Below the pieces are notes generated by a model. That model made no database searches. It was not told the DNA's origin and saw nothing but the letters and a program-made list of their open reading frames with translations. DNA of 64,000 bases from Gracilaria gracilis (Eukaryota; Rhodophyta; Florideophyceae; Gracilariales; Gracilariaceae). A program made the position numbers and the translations under genes. Of the stretch, positions 11,385 to 20,830 are shown one piece after another; position 1 is the stretch's first letter; each line of letters opens with the position of its first letter. The stretch covers positions 62,001 through 126,000 of the forward strand of contig JARGSG010000018.1 in NCBI GenBank assembly GCA_030374805.1, in the 5' to 3' direction.

Positions 11385-11428
11385 GCCCGGGGTCGTATAA
11401 GGCTTTTAAGCCTTATACGACCCCGGGC
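11385..11428. repeat. Perfect hairpin, 21-bp arms, 2-base spacer
   Basis: Arms GCCCGGGGTCGTATAAGGCT(T) and their exact reverse complement are separated by TT. The total length is 44 bp, the same as the palindrome 400 bp upstream but with unrelated sequence. Confidence 0.95.
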
Positions 11429-11895
11429 AAGTGTAACTGTACCCGTTCTTACCTATGTTTTCGAATATTGTTCCTCATTCAGCTTTTAATACTTCTTGTT
11501 AGCCTCCCCTTCCACATCCACGGCATCACGCGATAACTCCGTATCTGCTCGTCATGCCCTTAGTCACTGCTGCTGTCAATCTCTGAACGCCCGCCCCTCA
11601 CAACAACATCCCACTCTCGGACGATTCCGTCCCCGCAGACACACAAACCGACTGACCCGTCTTGACTTGCACCCACGTACGTAACATGTCCTCCCCCTCC
11701 CCCTCACCCACCTTTGTCATGGCGCCCGCGAAGACAAGTCTTCTTTTCTTTTGTAGTCATTTGTTGGCCTCGTGGAGAGTCACAGTAGACAGGCTTCATA
11801 CCAAAAACAGCCGAAATGGGGAGGGATCATTTTCAGACCTTCATGAATTATTCTCTTTACCCTTTACCAGTGTAAAACCCCATCTCCCGTTGCCT

Positions 11896-12564
11896 TTAGA
11901 GACAACCCTGGTCCCGCACAAGGTCTAGGATATCACATGATAGAGAAAGAAACTCATCCTTTTTGTACATCTGACCACCTCCAGCTCTTGCAATGTCACG
12001 CAGTTTCTGAACATCTGCTAACACGGACTCGGAGCCAACCTTATCCGTACTAACAGAGGCCCCCTCGCCGAGCAATCGCCTGAAGATGGACGCATCTTGC
12101 ACCGGATCGCCTTCAAAAGTGTTAGCTCCCGCGCTCATTATAATAATCTTAGACATTTTGCCAACTTCAGCCACTAACTCAAACGTGCACGCCCATATTC
12201 CATGACTGGCGGTACTTAATATATTCCTCTCCAGATGTGTTGTTAGGAATGCTCGCTCAAACGCATCTACATCACTTGTTAGGTTTGAGATTTGAGTGAG
12301 TACCTCTCCATGCTGTACAGCAGCGAATTTGACGTTATTTATCGCAGCTAGAGCAGACGTCATGTTGAACACGAAACTTCTGATTTCATCAGCATAATAA
12401 CGAAACTGATTTGAGTCAATCGCGAAGCACACATTAACCTGGCAACTGTCGTTGGTCGCCATTCTTAATGGAGAGTCGAGATTTGCATTTGTTTCACGCA
12501 ATGAGAACGAAGTGACCATGCACGCAAAGAAAGAACCTAGAACGAGAACAGCGGCGATCTTCAT
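11896..12564 (-). CDS. Secreted von Willebrand factor A-like protein
   Basis: 222 residues starting MKIAAVLVLGSFFACMVTS, a clear signal peptide. The frame is open further upstream, but that part has no domain character, and the internal ATG at 12564 is chosen because the signal peptide follows it. After about residue 35 comes a vWA/Rossmann-like pattern: VNVCFAIDSNQF (first strand and degenerate metal site, D-S-N in place of DxSxS), FVFNMTSALAAINNVKFAAVQHG, a middle helix region, then SKIIIMSAGANTF and a C-terminal helix. One cysteine near each end of the domain may form a disulfide, as in secreted vWA proteins. Likely extracellular; ligand unknown. The nearest genes are the two cysteine-rich secreted genes on either side. 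Confidence 0.65.
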   Translation of the reverse strand: MKIAAVLVLGSFFACMVTSFSLRETNANLDSPLRMATNDSCQVNVCFAIDSNQFRYYADEIRSFVFNMTSALAAINNVKFAAVQHGEVLTQISNLTSDVDAFERAFLTTHLERNILSTASHGIWACTFELVAEVGKMSKIIIMSAGANTFEGDPVQDASIFRRLLGEGASVSTDKVGSESVLADVQKLRDIARAGGGQMYKKDEFLSLSCDILDLVRDQGCL

Positions 12565-13287
12565 TTCAAGCGGACAGCGAAGATAACAAGATGAAGGAAA
12601 GGCAGTCCGTCCTCTCCGACTGCGGAACTTGAACTGCACACAAGGTATGGAGAGAGAGCTTTGCGGCAGTTTGCTTTTTCGAAGGGAACATCCGGTGAGT
12701 TTTCTTTTGTAGTGCCACAAAGCACGAATACACGCTTTTCTTATTGTAGGTTCTTTGCTGGTGCTTCTAAATATAACGTTAGAACCATTATTACAACCCA
12801 TCACAAAAGACAATAAAAATGCCCAGACGCCCAGATTCCAAGCCCGAAGCGAATCATAAAAGGGCACGTAGAGGCTCTTGTCGCCGCTACTTTGGAATCT
12901 AGACTGGGTCAGCTGCACCTCGAACAGATTCTCAGAAGTCAGTTTCGCGCTTTTCTCGTGCAAATAGAACGCATTTTTACGTAACTAACACCGTAGCGCC
13001 CCGTCACAGTCGATACGGGACAACGTAGCATGTCACGCTCGATGAAATAAAAGCCCACTCTCAGGAGGAAGAACGCCGAAAGAGTGGGGGCAGACTCAGA
13101 CTCAGAGAGATCTCTGACGTTTGTGCGTGCTATGTTTGCCCGTTCCGCGGTTGTCAGTCTTTCAACGTGTTCGACCTGTAGAAAAGAGGGATTGGATCGT
13201 CACGAAGGCTGGATCGAGTCAGGCTCGATCCTGTTTACTTCTTGTCCGATCCACTACTTATCTAGCACTAGCTTCCAGCATACTGGT

Positions 13288-13319
13288 CACACAAAGTACA
13301 AACATTTGTACTTTGTGTG
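13288..13319. repeat. Perfect hairpin, 15-bp arms, 2-base loop
   Basis: CACACAAAGTACAAA, loop CA, then the exact reverse complement. Confidence 0.9.
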
Positions 13320-13382
13320 CGGGCGCCCGGTAAATTACCGATAAGAGTCCGATTGGAACGCTCAGGGGAGCTACTGCAACTT

Positions 13383-13410
13383 GTTGTGCTGCACAGAGCC
13401 GCAGCACAAC
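13383..13410. repeat. Hairpin, 10-bp arms, 8-base loop
   Basis: GTTGTGCTGC, loop ACAGAGCC, GCAGCACAAC. It lies 63 bases after the hairpin at 13288. Confidence 0.75.
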
Positions 13411-14422
13411 GTATTGCACCGCATGTTCCATGCGGACGTTGCAGCAGTCCGAACTGTCCGTTTTGCATACCACTTGCGCTGTGCAAACGTTTCAGTTTCT
13501 CCACACGACCAACACTCTCTCGCCACAACATCACTACGTTTCCCCAAGTTTCAGGTAGTGGAAGCACCAGCAAAAAAAGAAAATGGAAATCTAAATAGAT
13601 TCAAAACGAACCTCAAGTGTGCGCTAATTGTTGTGAATATAGTATACAGTGCGTCAATGTTTTCATGGATATAACTTCGTTTCAAAAGTAATGTGCCAAG
13701 TACTAGAAGATCAAAGTAAAAACACTTCGAATTTTGGCTTGTGGGGTTGAGGTGATTCAGCATTCGTATCTCTAGTTTTGTTTACTTACGTGGATGACCA
13801 GCACGATGTTTAATAGTAAGGAAGCACTCCTTTAATTTGTGTGCTCATAAAAATAATACCTTTAACTGTGAGGTATTAATTATCCTCTTTCTGCATTTTC
13901 CCGCATTTCCCTGCTTGTATGTCGTGGTACTCTTAGCAGTAAGCGGTAAACAATAATTGATTACTACGTTTTTATGCAAGGATGACATATCTATACACGG
14001 CAAAGCTTTTGATAGTAGGCATTCTTTTACAATAAACTATCTTTCTATAAAAACATTACAAATCTACCTAAACATGTTTGTTTTATATATAACCATAGTT
14101 TTGAAAGGATGCATAACAATAAGGACTTTGGTCTATTGTCAACCAACGACTGAGTTTCAACACTTATGTGCTGTAATAGTGCACTATCTACGTATGAGGG
14201 TGCATCTCTAGCCCACCGAGAAAGACGTCAGGTGAGGTGGCTCCATGACAGATGGCGCAGAGCGAGTTGACCACGAGGTTGATCGGGGCTCTTGTACGTG
14301 ATGCACTTCAATTGCTCGACCATGCACTGGCGCGACGCCGAAAGAGACAGCACAGGGAAGCGATGTCGATGGCGACGGCGAAGGAGGATGACGACGGCGG
14401 CGCGAGCTCCGGCTTCGGGAGA

Positions 14423-14873
14423 TGTGGAATATCCAACTATCTGTGGTGGAGCATGGAGGAGAAGGTTCCGATGCTACTGTAATCTGGGTAATTTGAAGGA
14501 CGACATGATCAGTACTGATGGAGCGTGGACGCGTACGGTGAAGGTGTACGAAGGAATACATATGTAGACTACACAACACGATGCAAATGCGATGCTTTGA
14601 AAGCAATATGATTTATGCAAATGCGGATACTGTAGAGACCCTACTGAGAACACAATGTAGTACATATATAGATGGTCCGAGTGCATTAGAACTTTATTGA
14701 TCATCATCAACAAAATTCTACTACAACCTGAACAACTATTCTTCTACTGTACGTCCGCGCATCTGCGCCTGCCGTGCTACCCCGCGTCTGCTTGTCCCTA
14801 CGGACCTCAGCAGCGCATCATCCGGACTACCGCGCCCGCGCGCCTGTGGTTCGAACCCCACGGCCGTTTGATA
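14423..14873 (+). repeat. 5' LTR of the gag-only element
   Basis: 451 bp starting TGTGGAATATCC. It contains a TATA-like TACATATATAG near 14661 and, near its end, a tRNA T-arm-like GTGGTTCGAACCCCAC. Confidence 0.9.
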
Positions 14874-14929
14874 GTTATAACTGTCATCGGTCTTGCCGAC
14901 CTTTTGTCGACAAATATAGCTACGCAAAT

Positions 14930-15991
14930 ATGTCCGGCCAAGAATCTTTTCACAGTCCTCCACAATCGCCGGCGATGGATGAGACGGTCCCGATTAACGT
15001 CCCTACGATGCCTGCTGAGACAACAGAATCACGCGATACTTTCGCATATGAAGCTGATGATCCTGACCCGCTACCACCGTCTTCTACCGCTACGGAGAAA
15101 GCAGCTTATGCAGAAGAAGTGGGTGCCTACTGTAGCAGCATGCTCGATGCTTTAAAGTCTACAGGTTTTACTGGAGAGCCGTTGTGGATAGAATACACGG
15201 CAACGTTTCGCAAGCACACCATTCAAGCCATGCCAAAGCAAACAGCGCAGAGATGGGTTGCATTTCTACTGTCTCACGGAGTGTATGTTAATCGAAAACC
15301 TCTCCTTTCATGCGGTAAGGCGCTCGTCGAATGCCTTTTCCAGGAAGCATTTGTCCCTGCTGTAGTACACTTAGGCTCAGAGAGTGAGCTCTTGGACCTG
15401 GGAACTGAATGTAGCAAGCACGGAAACGTGATGGGCAACGACTGGACAGAACATTGCACTTCTCTATTGGATAATGAGGCCAAAGGGCACCAAGCCACAG
15501 AGTTAGTATTGGCCACTGAGCATGATCAGCTTGCTTCTAGGCCTGTCTCTGGCTGTGCTCCTGAACTTGACGGCGACTCTGACACAAGTGCCATGCTAGG
15601 CAGAGACGCTAACGCCTATGTTATGAACGTAACCGGTACAAATACTGCCAACCCCTGGAACTTGAAGCACCTCCTGGATACCATTTGTAATATCTATTCT
15701 GTTGGTATGAACACATTGATGACAACTTACAGAGTCACACGGGCTGACATCTTGCAATTTGGGGATGCGCATCGCAAGACAATAACGCGCTCTGGCTTGG
15801 CAGTTGACCTTCATGGGCTACAGTACGGCTTTGATAATGCGTATAATCCCAAGGATATGCTATCAGAAGTACTGATCTCTTCGAGAATTGTTGATGGCTG
15901 CAATCGATCTGCAACACTGCTGAACATAGTGGCTGGGAAGCCTGAAATGCAAGAGAAGTGTCTTGAAATTGATCTATGTAATCGCCGATAG
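14930..15991 (+). CDS. Gag-like protein of the compact LTR element
   Basis: 353 residues starting MSGQESFHSPPQ at the first ATG after the 5' LTR. The open frame extends back into the LTR, but that part is not taken as coding. The protein is mostly helical in character, with an acidic Pro/Ser/Thr-rich N-terminal 70 residues. There is no zinc knuckle, no DTG protease motif and no RT motif. Gag is inferred from position (sole frame, directly after the primer-site region) and not from homology. It ends shortly before the polypurine tract. Confidence 0.55.
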   Translation: MSGQESFHSPPQSPAMDETVPINVPTMPAETTESRDTFAYEADDPDPLPPSSTATEKAAYAEEVGAYCSSMLDALKSTGFTGEPLWIEYTATFRKHTIQAMPKQTAQRWVAFLLSHGVYVNRKPLLSCGKALVECLFQEAFVPAVVHLGSESELLDLGTECSKHGNVMGNDWTEHCTSLLDNEAKGHQATELVLATEHDQLASRPVSGCAPELDGDSDTSAMLGRDANAYVMNVTGTNTANPWNLKHLLDTICNIYSVGMNTLMTTYRVTRADILQFGDAHRKTITRSGLAVDLHGLQYGFDNAYNPKDMLSEVLISSRIVDGCNRSATLLNIVAGKPEMQEKCLEIDLCNRR

Positions 15992-16162
15992 TGTGGCAAA
16001 CACGATACACTGTCTTCAACGATTGCACACTCGATAGTGAGGGCACTGCCGAATATAAGAAAACGTTCATTGGATTGCTCACTCTGACTTGTGCGCGAAT
16101 TGAATGCAACGGAGTACGTTGCTAAAGTCGAGAACCTTGGTTCGAAAGAGAAAAAGAGTGAA

Positions 16163-16613
16163 TGTGGAATATCCAACTATCTGTGGTGGAGCATGGAGGA
16201 GAAGGTTCCGATGCTACTGTAATCTGGGTAATTTGAAGGACGACATGATCAGTACTGATGGAGCGTGGACGCGTACGGTGAAGGTGTACGAAGGAATACA
16301 TATGTAGACTACACAACACGATGCAAATGCGATGCTTTGAAAGCAATATGATTTATGCAAATGCGGATACTGTAGAGACCCTACTGAGAACACAATGTAG
16401 TACATATATAGATGGTCCGAGTGCATTAGAACTTTATTGATCATCATCAACAAAATTCTACTACAACCTGAACAACTATTCTTCTACTGTACGTCCGCGC
16501 ATCTGCGCCTGCCGTGCTACCCCGCGTCTGCTTGTCCCTACGGACCTCAGCAGCGCATCATCCGGACTACCGCGCCCGCGCGCCTGTGGTTCGAACCCCA
16601 CGGCCGTTTGATA
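16163..16613 (+). repeat. 3' LTR of the gag-only element
   Basis: The same 451 bases as 14423-14873, preceded by a purine tract and followed by the target duplication GGAGA. Confidence 0.9.
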
Positions 16614-16789
16614 GGAGATCAGTTTGCCACGACTTCATGGCTAGCCAGCTTGGCAATGTGGCAAGAAGGTCCCCATGCGAGCACGTACGCCCTGCACACT
16701 GCCCACGGCGTAGGTGCAAAGGCACGGCGCGTGCTTCTTACGCTTGGCGCACAGCTTTCCTTCGTCATAGCTCCTCCCCAGCTGTGTAG

Positions 16790-17289
16790 CCGCAGAGCTA
16801 TACAAGCAGCATGTGTCCTATAATGGGCACAACCGAGGGCTCATTCCCCGCTCTCCAACAACGGTGTGTGATGCGTTTGCATGCTACATTACATTTTACA
16901 TGCAACAAGCTAGCGTTTTGTAGCCTCTCATAAAAGTAAAGTATAATCTGCGCTTCTCTGAGTCCAACTCGGGAGTGGTCTTTCTCTATCTACTTCGATT
17001 TGTTCCGAGCCTGCATGGTGTGTCGCGGGAGTGATCATTGGGAGCAGGATCATTGCAGCGTTGGAGCTCATACGACAAAAACGCGAAAGGAGCCAACGAA
17101 TACGTCACTGTTGCTAAGGTGACAGAGAATACAAAGTTACAAACGTACGTGTGTAGGTACCAAAAGTAACTCTTAGCGTCGGGGCAGTACTGCTGTGTAA
17201 TCCTAACCCGCTATTCAAGGACTACTGTCTCTGCGAACAAAAGGTTGTTTGTCCCGTGTGTTGCAGTACTGCTGTTCTTCTGCGTTCGG
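16790..17289. other. Intergenic, nothing recognised
   Basis: Mixed-composition sequence between the split small frame and the solo LTR. No gene, repeat or RNA was recognised. Confidence 0.5.
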
Positions 17290-17514
17290 TGCGATGATAA
17301 CGTAGAGCTACAAGCCTGTATCACGCCTGATCACCGTGATCGGCTTGTAGCTCACGCTGTAACAGACAGTAGGTCACTCTGATCAGGCCCGTCAACCAGC
17401 TTGCAGCTTCGTCATAGGATAGTTAAAATGCTACAAGACTATTAAAGAGGCGTCAGCCTTCCTTCCCCTCCATTTGGAGAAGGCCAGACTTCATCCAACC
17501 ATCATTGTGTTACA
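17290..17514 (+). repeat. Solo LTR, family S, copy 1
   Basis: 225 bp starting TGCGATGATAACG and ending TGTGTTACA, flanked by perfect 5-bp duplications TTCGG at 17285-17289 and 17515-17519. A TATA-like CTATTAAAGAG lies about 70 bases before the end. A second copy of the family, roughly 80% similar, lies at 31687-31912. No internal element sequence remains, so this is a solo LTR left by recombination. It points toward the cysteine-rich gene 273 bases downstream. Confidence 0.8.
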
Positions 17515-17786
17515 TTCGGCTTGTACCTTCGGTACTTGTTGTACATGTCCTTGCTCATCAATATCTCTTCCTCCCATCACTCTCAGAAACGAACTATGAA
17601 TGCGTTCAGAAACTCTGCACACGCCTACACGACCCGCAAATTCAAGCGCTCTCGAGATAATTTTGTTCATCGCTCCAAATTTTGTTGCGCATTCCAAAAC
17701 TAAAAGGCGCTGCGAAGAGCACTTGACCCTCATCGTTCACTGCAGCAACTTGACGCTTTTCCTTGAGTCAAGAACCAACGCGAAGC

Positions 17787-18947
17787 ATGATCTCTTCCAC
17801 TTTGATCGTCACCGCCCTGTTCTACGTCGCTACTGCCTCTTTTGGAGGTCGCTTCGTGCCCGTTACCCAAGATCGATGCCCTCCCGGAACAGCTCATGAC
17901 GGCACACGTTGCAATTCCTGTCCTCCAAACAGCTATCAACCCGAAGGCGGCAAAACAGAGTGTTTACCATGCCCACCATCAATGGAATCAGCCCGATCCG
18001 CGACGAGCTGCATCATCTGCCCACCCGGTCAAGCCCCGCTCACTGGCAACCAATGTGGGGTATGCCCACCAGGAGAGTACTATGTACCGAGTTCCGCGTC
18101 ATGCTGGGCCTGCTCGCAGAATGAATTCAACTCGGAATATGATTTGAGCACGTCTTGTGAGCGATGCGTTGAAGGCTTTGCCACTTATCGCGCTTCGAAT
18201 TGCACAATTTGTGCTCCGGGAGAAGTTTTGCTTACGAAGTATGTGCCAGAGGTGGGCGAGGTAACCGAATGTGGAGTTTGTGATCCTGGACATATGTACT
18301 GGCCCAATACTCAAGTATGCTGGGCTTGTCAATTCAATACTTTCAGTACTGGTGGATTGCCTCTGAGCTGTGAAGACTGTCCCGAGGGCAGCTTTTCGCT
18401 GCGTGGCGCCTCAAGTTGTACATACTGTCCCGAAGGGGAGGTACTTTTGCAATCCGGGTGTGGACCATGCAAGGAAGGAGAAGGATGGGATGGGCAACGG
18501 GGACAATGTCAACGATGTGGACCGAACCATGTCAGCGATGGATCGACACAGTGTACAGCATGTGCTCCTGGAACGTTTGCGCGCAGTGGCTCCAGTTCCT
18601 GTTTTCCATGTGCGAATGGCACAGCGTTTGACGTTTCAATCGGAGAGTGTTCCGTCTGCAAAGCCGGGTTTTACTACGAGTTTTCTAGAGGGCAATGTGA
18701 ACAGTGTATTGGTATCGCACCGTACCCGAATGTGAAAACGAGTCGGTCGTGTGAACTGTGTCCGGAAGGACTGGTTCCCAACGAGGACTACACGGTATGT
18801 GTTGAACGCAACATGTCTCCGAATACCAGGCAGGACGGCGGGGCTGCCATGGATATCACACGAAGTGACACATCTCCGTGCCTCTTCGATTGCTCGCTGC
18901 CTTGGCTCCGAGATTCCGTAAACGACGGGGGCAGGTTTCAAGACTAG
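17787..18947 (+). CDS. Secreted cysteine-rich repeat protein 2 (paralog of the gene at 8235)
   Basis: 386 residues. The frame is open upstream, but the first ATG is 17787 and is followed directly by a signal peptide MISSTLIVTALFYVATASF. The mature chain repeats CPPG/CxxC units from CPPGTAHDG to CELCPEGLVP, in the same order as the gene at 8235 (shared CPPGQAPLTGNQCGVCPPG, CxPCPPS, CAPGTFARSGSSSC). This is the GCC2/GCC3-type growth-factor-receptor cysteine-rich fold. The last ~45 residues are cysteine-poor and unlike the paralog. No membrane anchor is seen, so it is probably secreted. A solo LTR lies 273 bases upstream in the same orientation and may supply promoter sequence. Same strand and 9.5-kb spacing suggest an old local duplication. 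Confidence 0.85.
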   Translation: MISSTLIVTALFYVATASFGGRFVPVTQDRCPPGTAHDGTRCNSCPPNSYQPEGGKTECLPCPPSMESARSATSCIICPPGQAPLTGNQCGVCPPGEYYVPSSASCWACSQNEFNSEYDLSTSCERCVEGFATYRASNCTICAPGEVLLTKYVPEVGEVTECGVCDPGHMYWPNTQVCWACQFNTFSTGGLPLSCEDCPEGSFSLRGASSCTYCPEGEVLLQSGCGPCKEGEGWDGQRGQCQRCGPNHVSDGSTQCTACAPGTFARSGSSSCFPCANGTAFDVSIGECSVCKAGFYYEFSRGQCEQCIGIAPYPNVKTSRSCELCPEGLVPNEDYTVCVERNMSPNTRQDGGAAMDITRSDTSPCLFDCSLPWLRDSVNDGGRFQD

Positions 18948-20593
18948 TAGAAAGCGGCTGGGGCAGTTCTTTGATCAGAAACAAGTGGCGCGCAGTGAGC
19001 ATAATGAGCGAGCTAGCGCTGTAACGTATCGGCCTATGTTGAAATGTAGGGAGTGGCCGCACTGGCACTGGAACCCAGTCACGGACTTCGTGGAAAAAGG
19101 TACTCGCGCTGCTTAACTGCTGAGCTATGGCCGCTCGTGTGCGTGTCCTGTGGGACAGCGCTGGATGTGTTGAAGTACTAATAGTGTCCGTCAGCTGTGG
19201 CTGACAGCCACAACACGGCCTCTCGTCGTTTGGTGCTTCCATCACAGCGCACGTTCAACAGTTCATCCCAGCTGGAGTGCCTGCGTCTTCTCACGCAAAG
19301 AGCTTTCACACGTCGACATTTGGTGTGGAGTGAGCTCCAAGCTTTCAACATTAAACCGTGCTTGTTGTCCATCAATTCACTGCAGACGCGTATTTGTATG
19401 GGTCGATAGTGGCTCCGTTGTCCACGGTATCGTTTTTACCTTTAATTGCGGCCATCACAATTGTAGACTCCTCCTTACGAGTTCCTCTGGAGAGAAGCCC
19501 CGGCATTGTGCGGCCGTTGCCTCCTACCCTTGTGTTTGCGTTGTTGGCGTTCGCGCTCGTATCTTTCTGTGGTCAACTCATGTCAGGCGCCACGAGGCCA
19601 TTCGAATTATTCATGTCTCATTGACAAAGCAAGAGAATATGCTCTCACTAAACTATCAAGATTTTAGTTGTTCAGTTGGTGCAATGCATACACTCTAAGT
19701 CGAAGTCTCGGCTACGTTCGTAAGGGTACCCATTCTGCCCGCGGCATATAGTCGTTAGAGCAATCCTGGAGACTTAAACCGTACCCGTTTTTTGAGTGTT
19801 CAAACTTACCGCTTGGTACACCTTTGCAGCTGAATTGGGACGGATGAGGCAGAGCCCGGACTTGAACCCTGAGCCCTGAGCTCACACAAAAAGCACACGA
19901 AGATAGTTTGCGATTGAGCTGTGGCTTCTAAAGGTGCTGTGGCCCCAAGCATGCACCGTCAGAGATGGTATCGTGACTCTCTGTGACTGCCATCTGCAGC
20001 TGAAAGCGCCACACTCCTGGAAATGTATGGCTGATACCTGGAACATATATATGAAAACAACTGAGCAACTGCGGCGCTCTGGCTGGCTGCTCTGCACGTT
20101 GTGCACGATATTTTTAATATATTTCAGTTCATAACACTATAGAAGGGACACTCATATGGGAGCATCTAAAACGAAATAGAAATTTTTTGTTTTTTATACA
20201 GTTTACTGAAATTATAGTTTTACTAGTCTGAGGATGTCTCAAACCGTTCTTGTCACAAGATTTGTATCATGTGAGAAATGAAGAATAAATCTTCAGTTAG
20301 AGCCTCTAAAAGAGTTGTAAATATTTGTGTTTCTATCATTCTTTAGCTCCTGTTTCATATTTAATTATATATTGTGATTAATAAAGCGAAGAAATGAATC
20401 CCCTATAACTTTTTCTTAGTACAAAATATTTCATAAAACTTTCAGGAGCTCAAGGAACAGTACTTTCGTTCTTTCAGAAACAGCATTTAAATTTGTTAAA
20501 TAGTAGTCAAGGCCTTCCAAAAAAAGCGCATGTCATCCTCTCAAGTAACCAGCAACGCAACGTCAAGGTTATAAACTTAAAGTGTTTACAACA
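18948..20593. other. Intergenic with one tRNA-like sequence
   Basis: Apart from the tRNA-like sequence at 19051-19136 and a B-box-like GGGTTCAAGTCC on the minus strand near 19865, nothing is recognised. A hydrophobic frame around 19.4-19.6 kb lacks an ATG and is not called. Confidence 0.45.
19051..19136 (-). tRNA. tRNA-like or tRNA-derived SINE head
   Basis: On the minus strand the ends GAGCGGCC and GGCCACTC pair with one mismatch like an acceptor stem. TAGCTCAGCAGTTAAG is a good A box. GGGTTCCAGTGCC is a poor B box, and ACTGG/CCAGT can form a T-arm with an oversized loop. The anticodon arm is not convincing. More likely a tRNA relic or SINE head than a working tRNA. Confidence 0.3.
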
Positions 20594-20830
20594 ATGACTA
20601 CTTCGAGAAAGTGCATGAAGAGTAACAACCAGCGCAGGAAAAGCAAGGCTGTGAAAGAGAATCAGGCTGACAAGAGCTCCTTGTGGGATGTGAACGGTGG
20701 TAATTGCATCTCTGTGGAGCGTTATGATAATGTCAATTCTGTACGGACGCAAGAAACGCACTCTGGAAAAATTGCTCCACGCTGTCCTCCGTTGCGCAGT
20801 ATCATGGACATTCTACAAGAAATCGAATAG
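20594..20830 (+). CDS. Small hypothetical protein, 78 aa
   Basis: Starts MTTSRKCMKSNNQRRKSK at the first ATG and ends PLRSIMDILQEIE. It is basic at the N-terminus with a short amphipathic helix at the C-terminus. No family is recognised. It stands alone in an AT-rich stretch. The codon choice and the helix end are the only reasons to keep it; it could be a chance frame. Confidence 0.3.
   Translation: MTTSRKCMKSNNQRRKSKAVKENQADKSSLWDVNGGNCISVERYDNVNSVRTQETHSGKIAPRCPPLRSIMDILQEIE

Larger units (their letters stand above)
10381..11895. other. Non-coding stretch with two 44-bp palindromes
   Basis: AT-rich sequence with no convincing gene. It holds the palindromes listed separately at 10966-11009 and 11385-11428. 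Short open frames here lack codon bias and recognisable motifs. Confidence 0.6.
12565..14251. other. Non-coding stretch with short hairpins
   Basis: No convincing gene. It holds hairpins at 13288-13319 and 13383-13410. GCATTTTCCCGCATTTCCC (about 13890-13908) resembles the right end of the 7.9-kb TIR element. Confidence 0.5.
14423..16613 (+). mobile_element. Compact gag-only LTR retrotransposon (TR-GAG-like)
   Basis: 2191 bp bounded by two 451-bp direct repeats that appear identical by eye. The 5-bp target duplication GGAGA lies at 14418-14422 and 16614-16618. The repeats start TGTGGAATATCC and end GATA rather than the canonical CA. A purine-rich tract (GAAAGAGAAAAAGAGTGA) precedes the second repeat. 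The 1.3-kb interior encodes one intact frame and no protease, RT or integrase, so movement would depend on another element. Identical LTRs imply a very recent insertion. The element looks whole for its type. Confidence 0.85.
14252..16789 (+). pseudogene. Small host reading frame split by a gag-only LTR element
   Basis: A frame starting MAQSELTTRLIGALVRDAL runs to the insertion site at 14422. After the element and one copy of its target duplication the same frame resumes at 16619 (VCHDFMASQLGNVARR) and ends at a TAG at 16787-16789. Before insertion the frame would have been about 113 codons, Arg/Ala-rich with an acidic patch. No family is recognised. It may be a small gene or a fragment of another repeat; continuity of the frame across the target duplication is the only evidence. 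Confidence 0.35.

Noticed and set aside
12565-12963. N-terminal extension of the vWA-like frame
   Set aside because: Open by chance. The signal peptide begins at the internal ATG at 12564, and an upstream extension would bury it.
14846-14861. tRNA gene suggested by a perfect T-arm-like GTGGTTCGAACCCCAC
   Set aside because: No acceptor, D or anticodon arm at the right distances; it sits inside the LTR of the compact element.
19358-19624. Hydrophobic 88-codon frame resembling a small membrane protein
   Set aside because: No ATG in the first two thirds and no supporting context.
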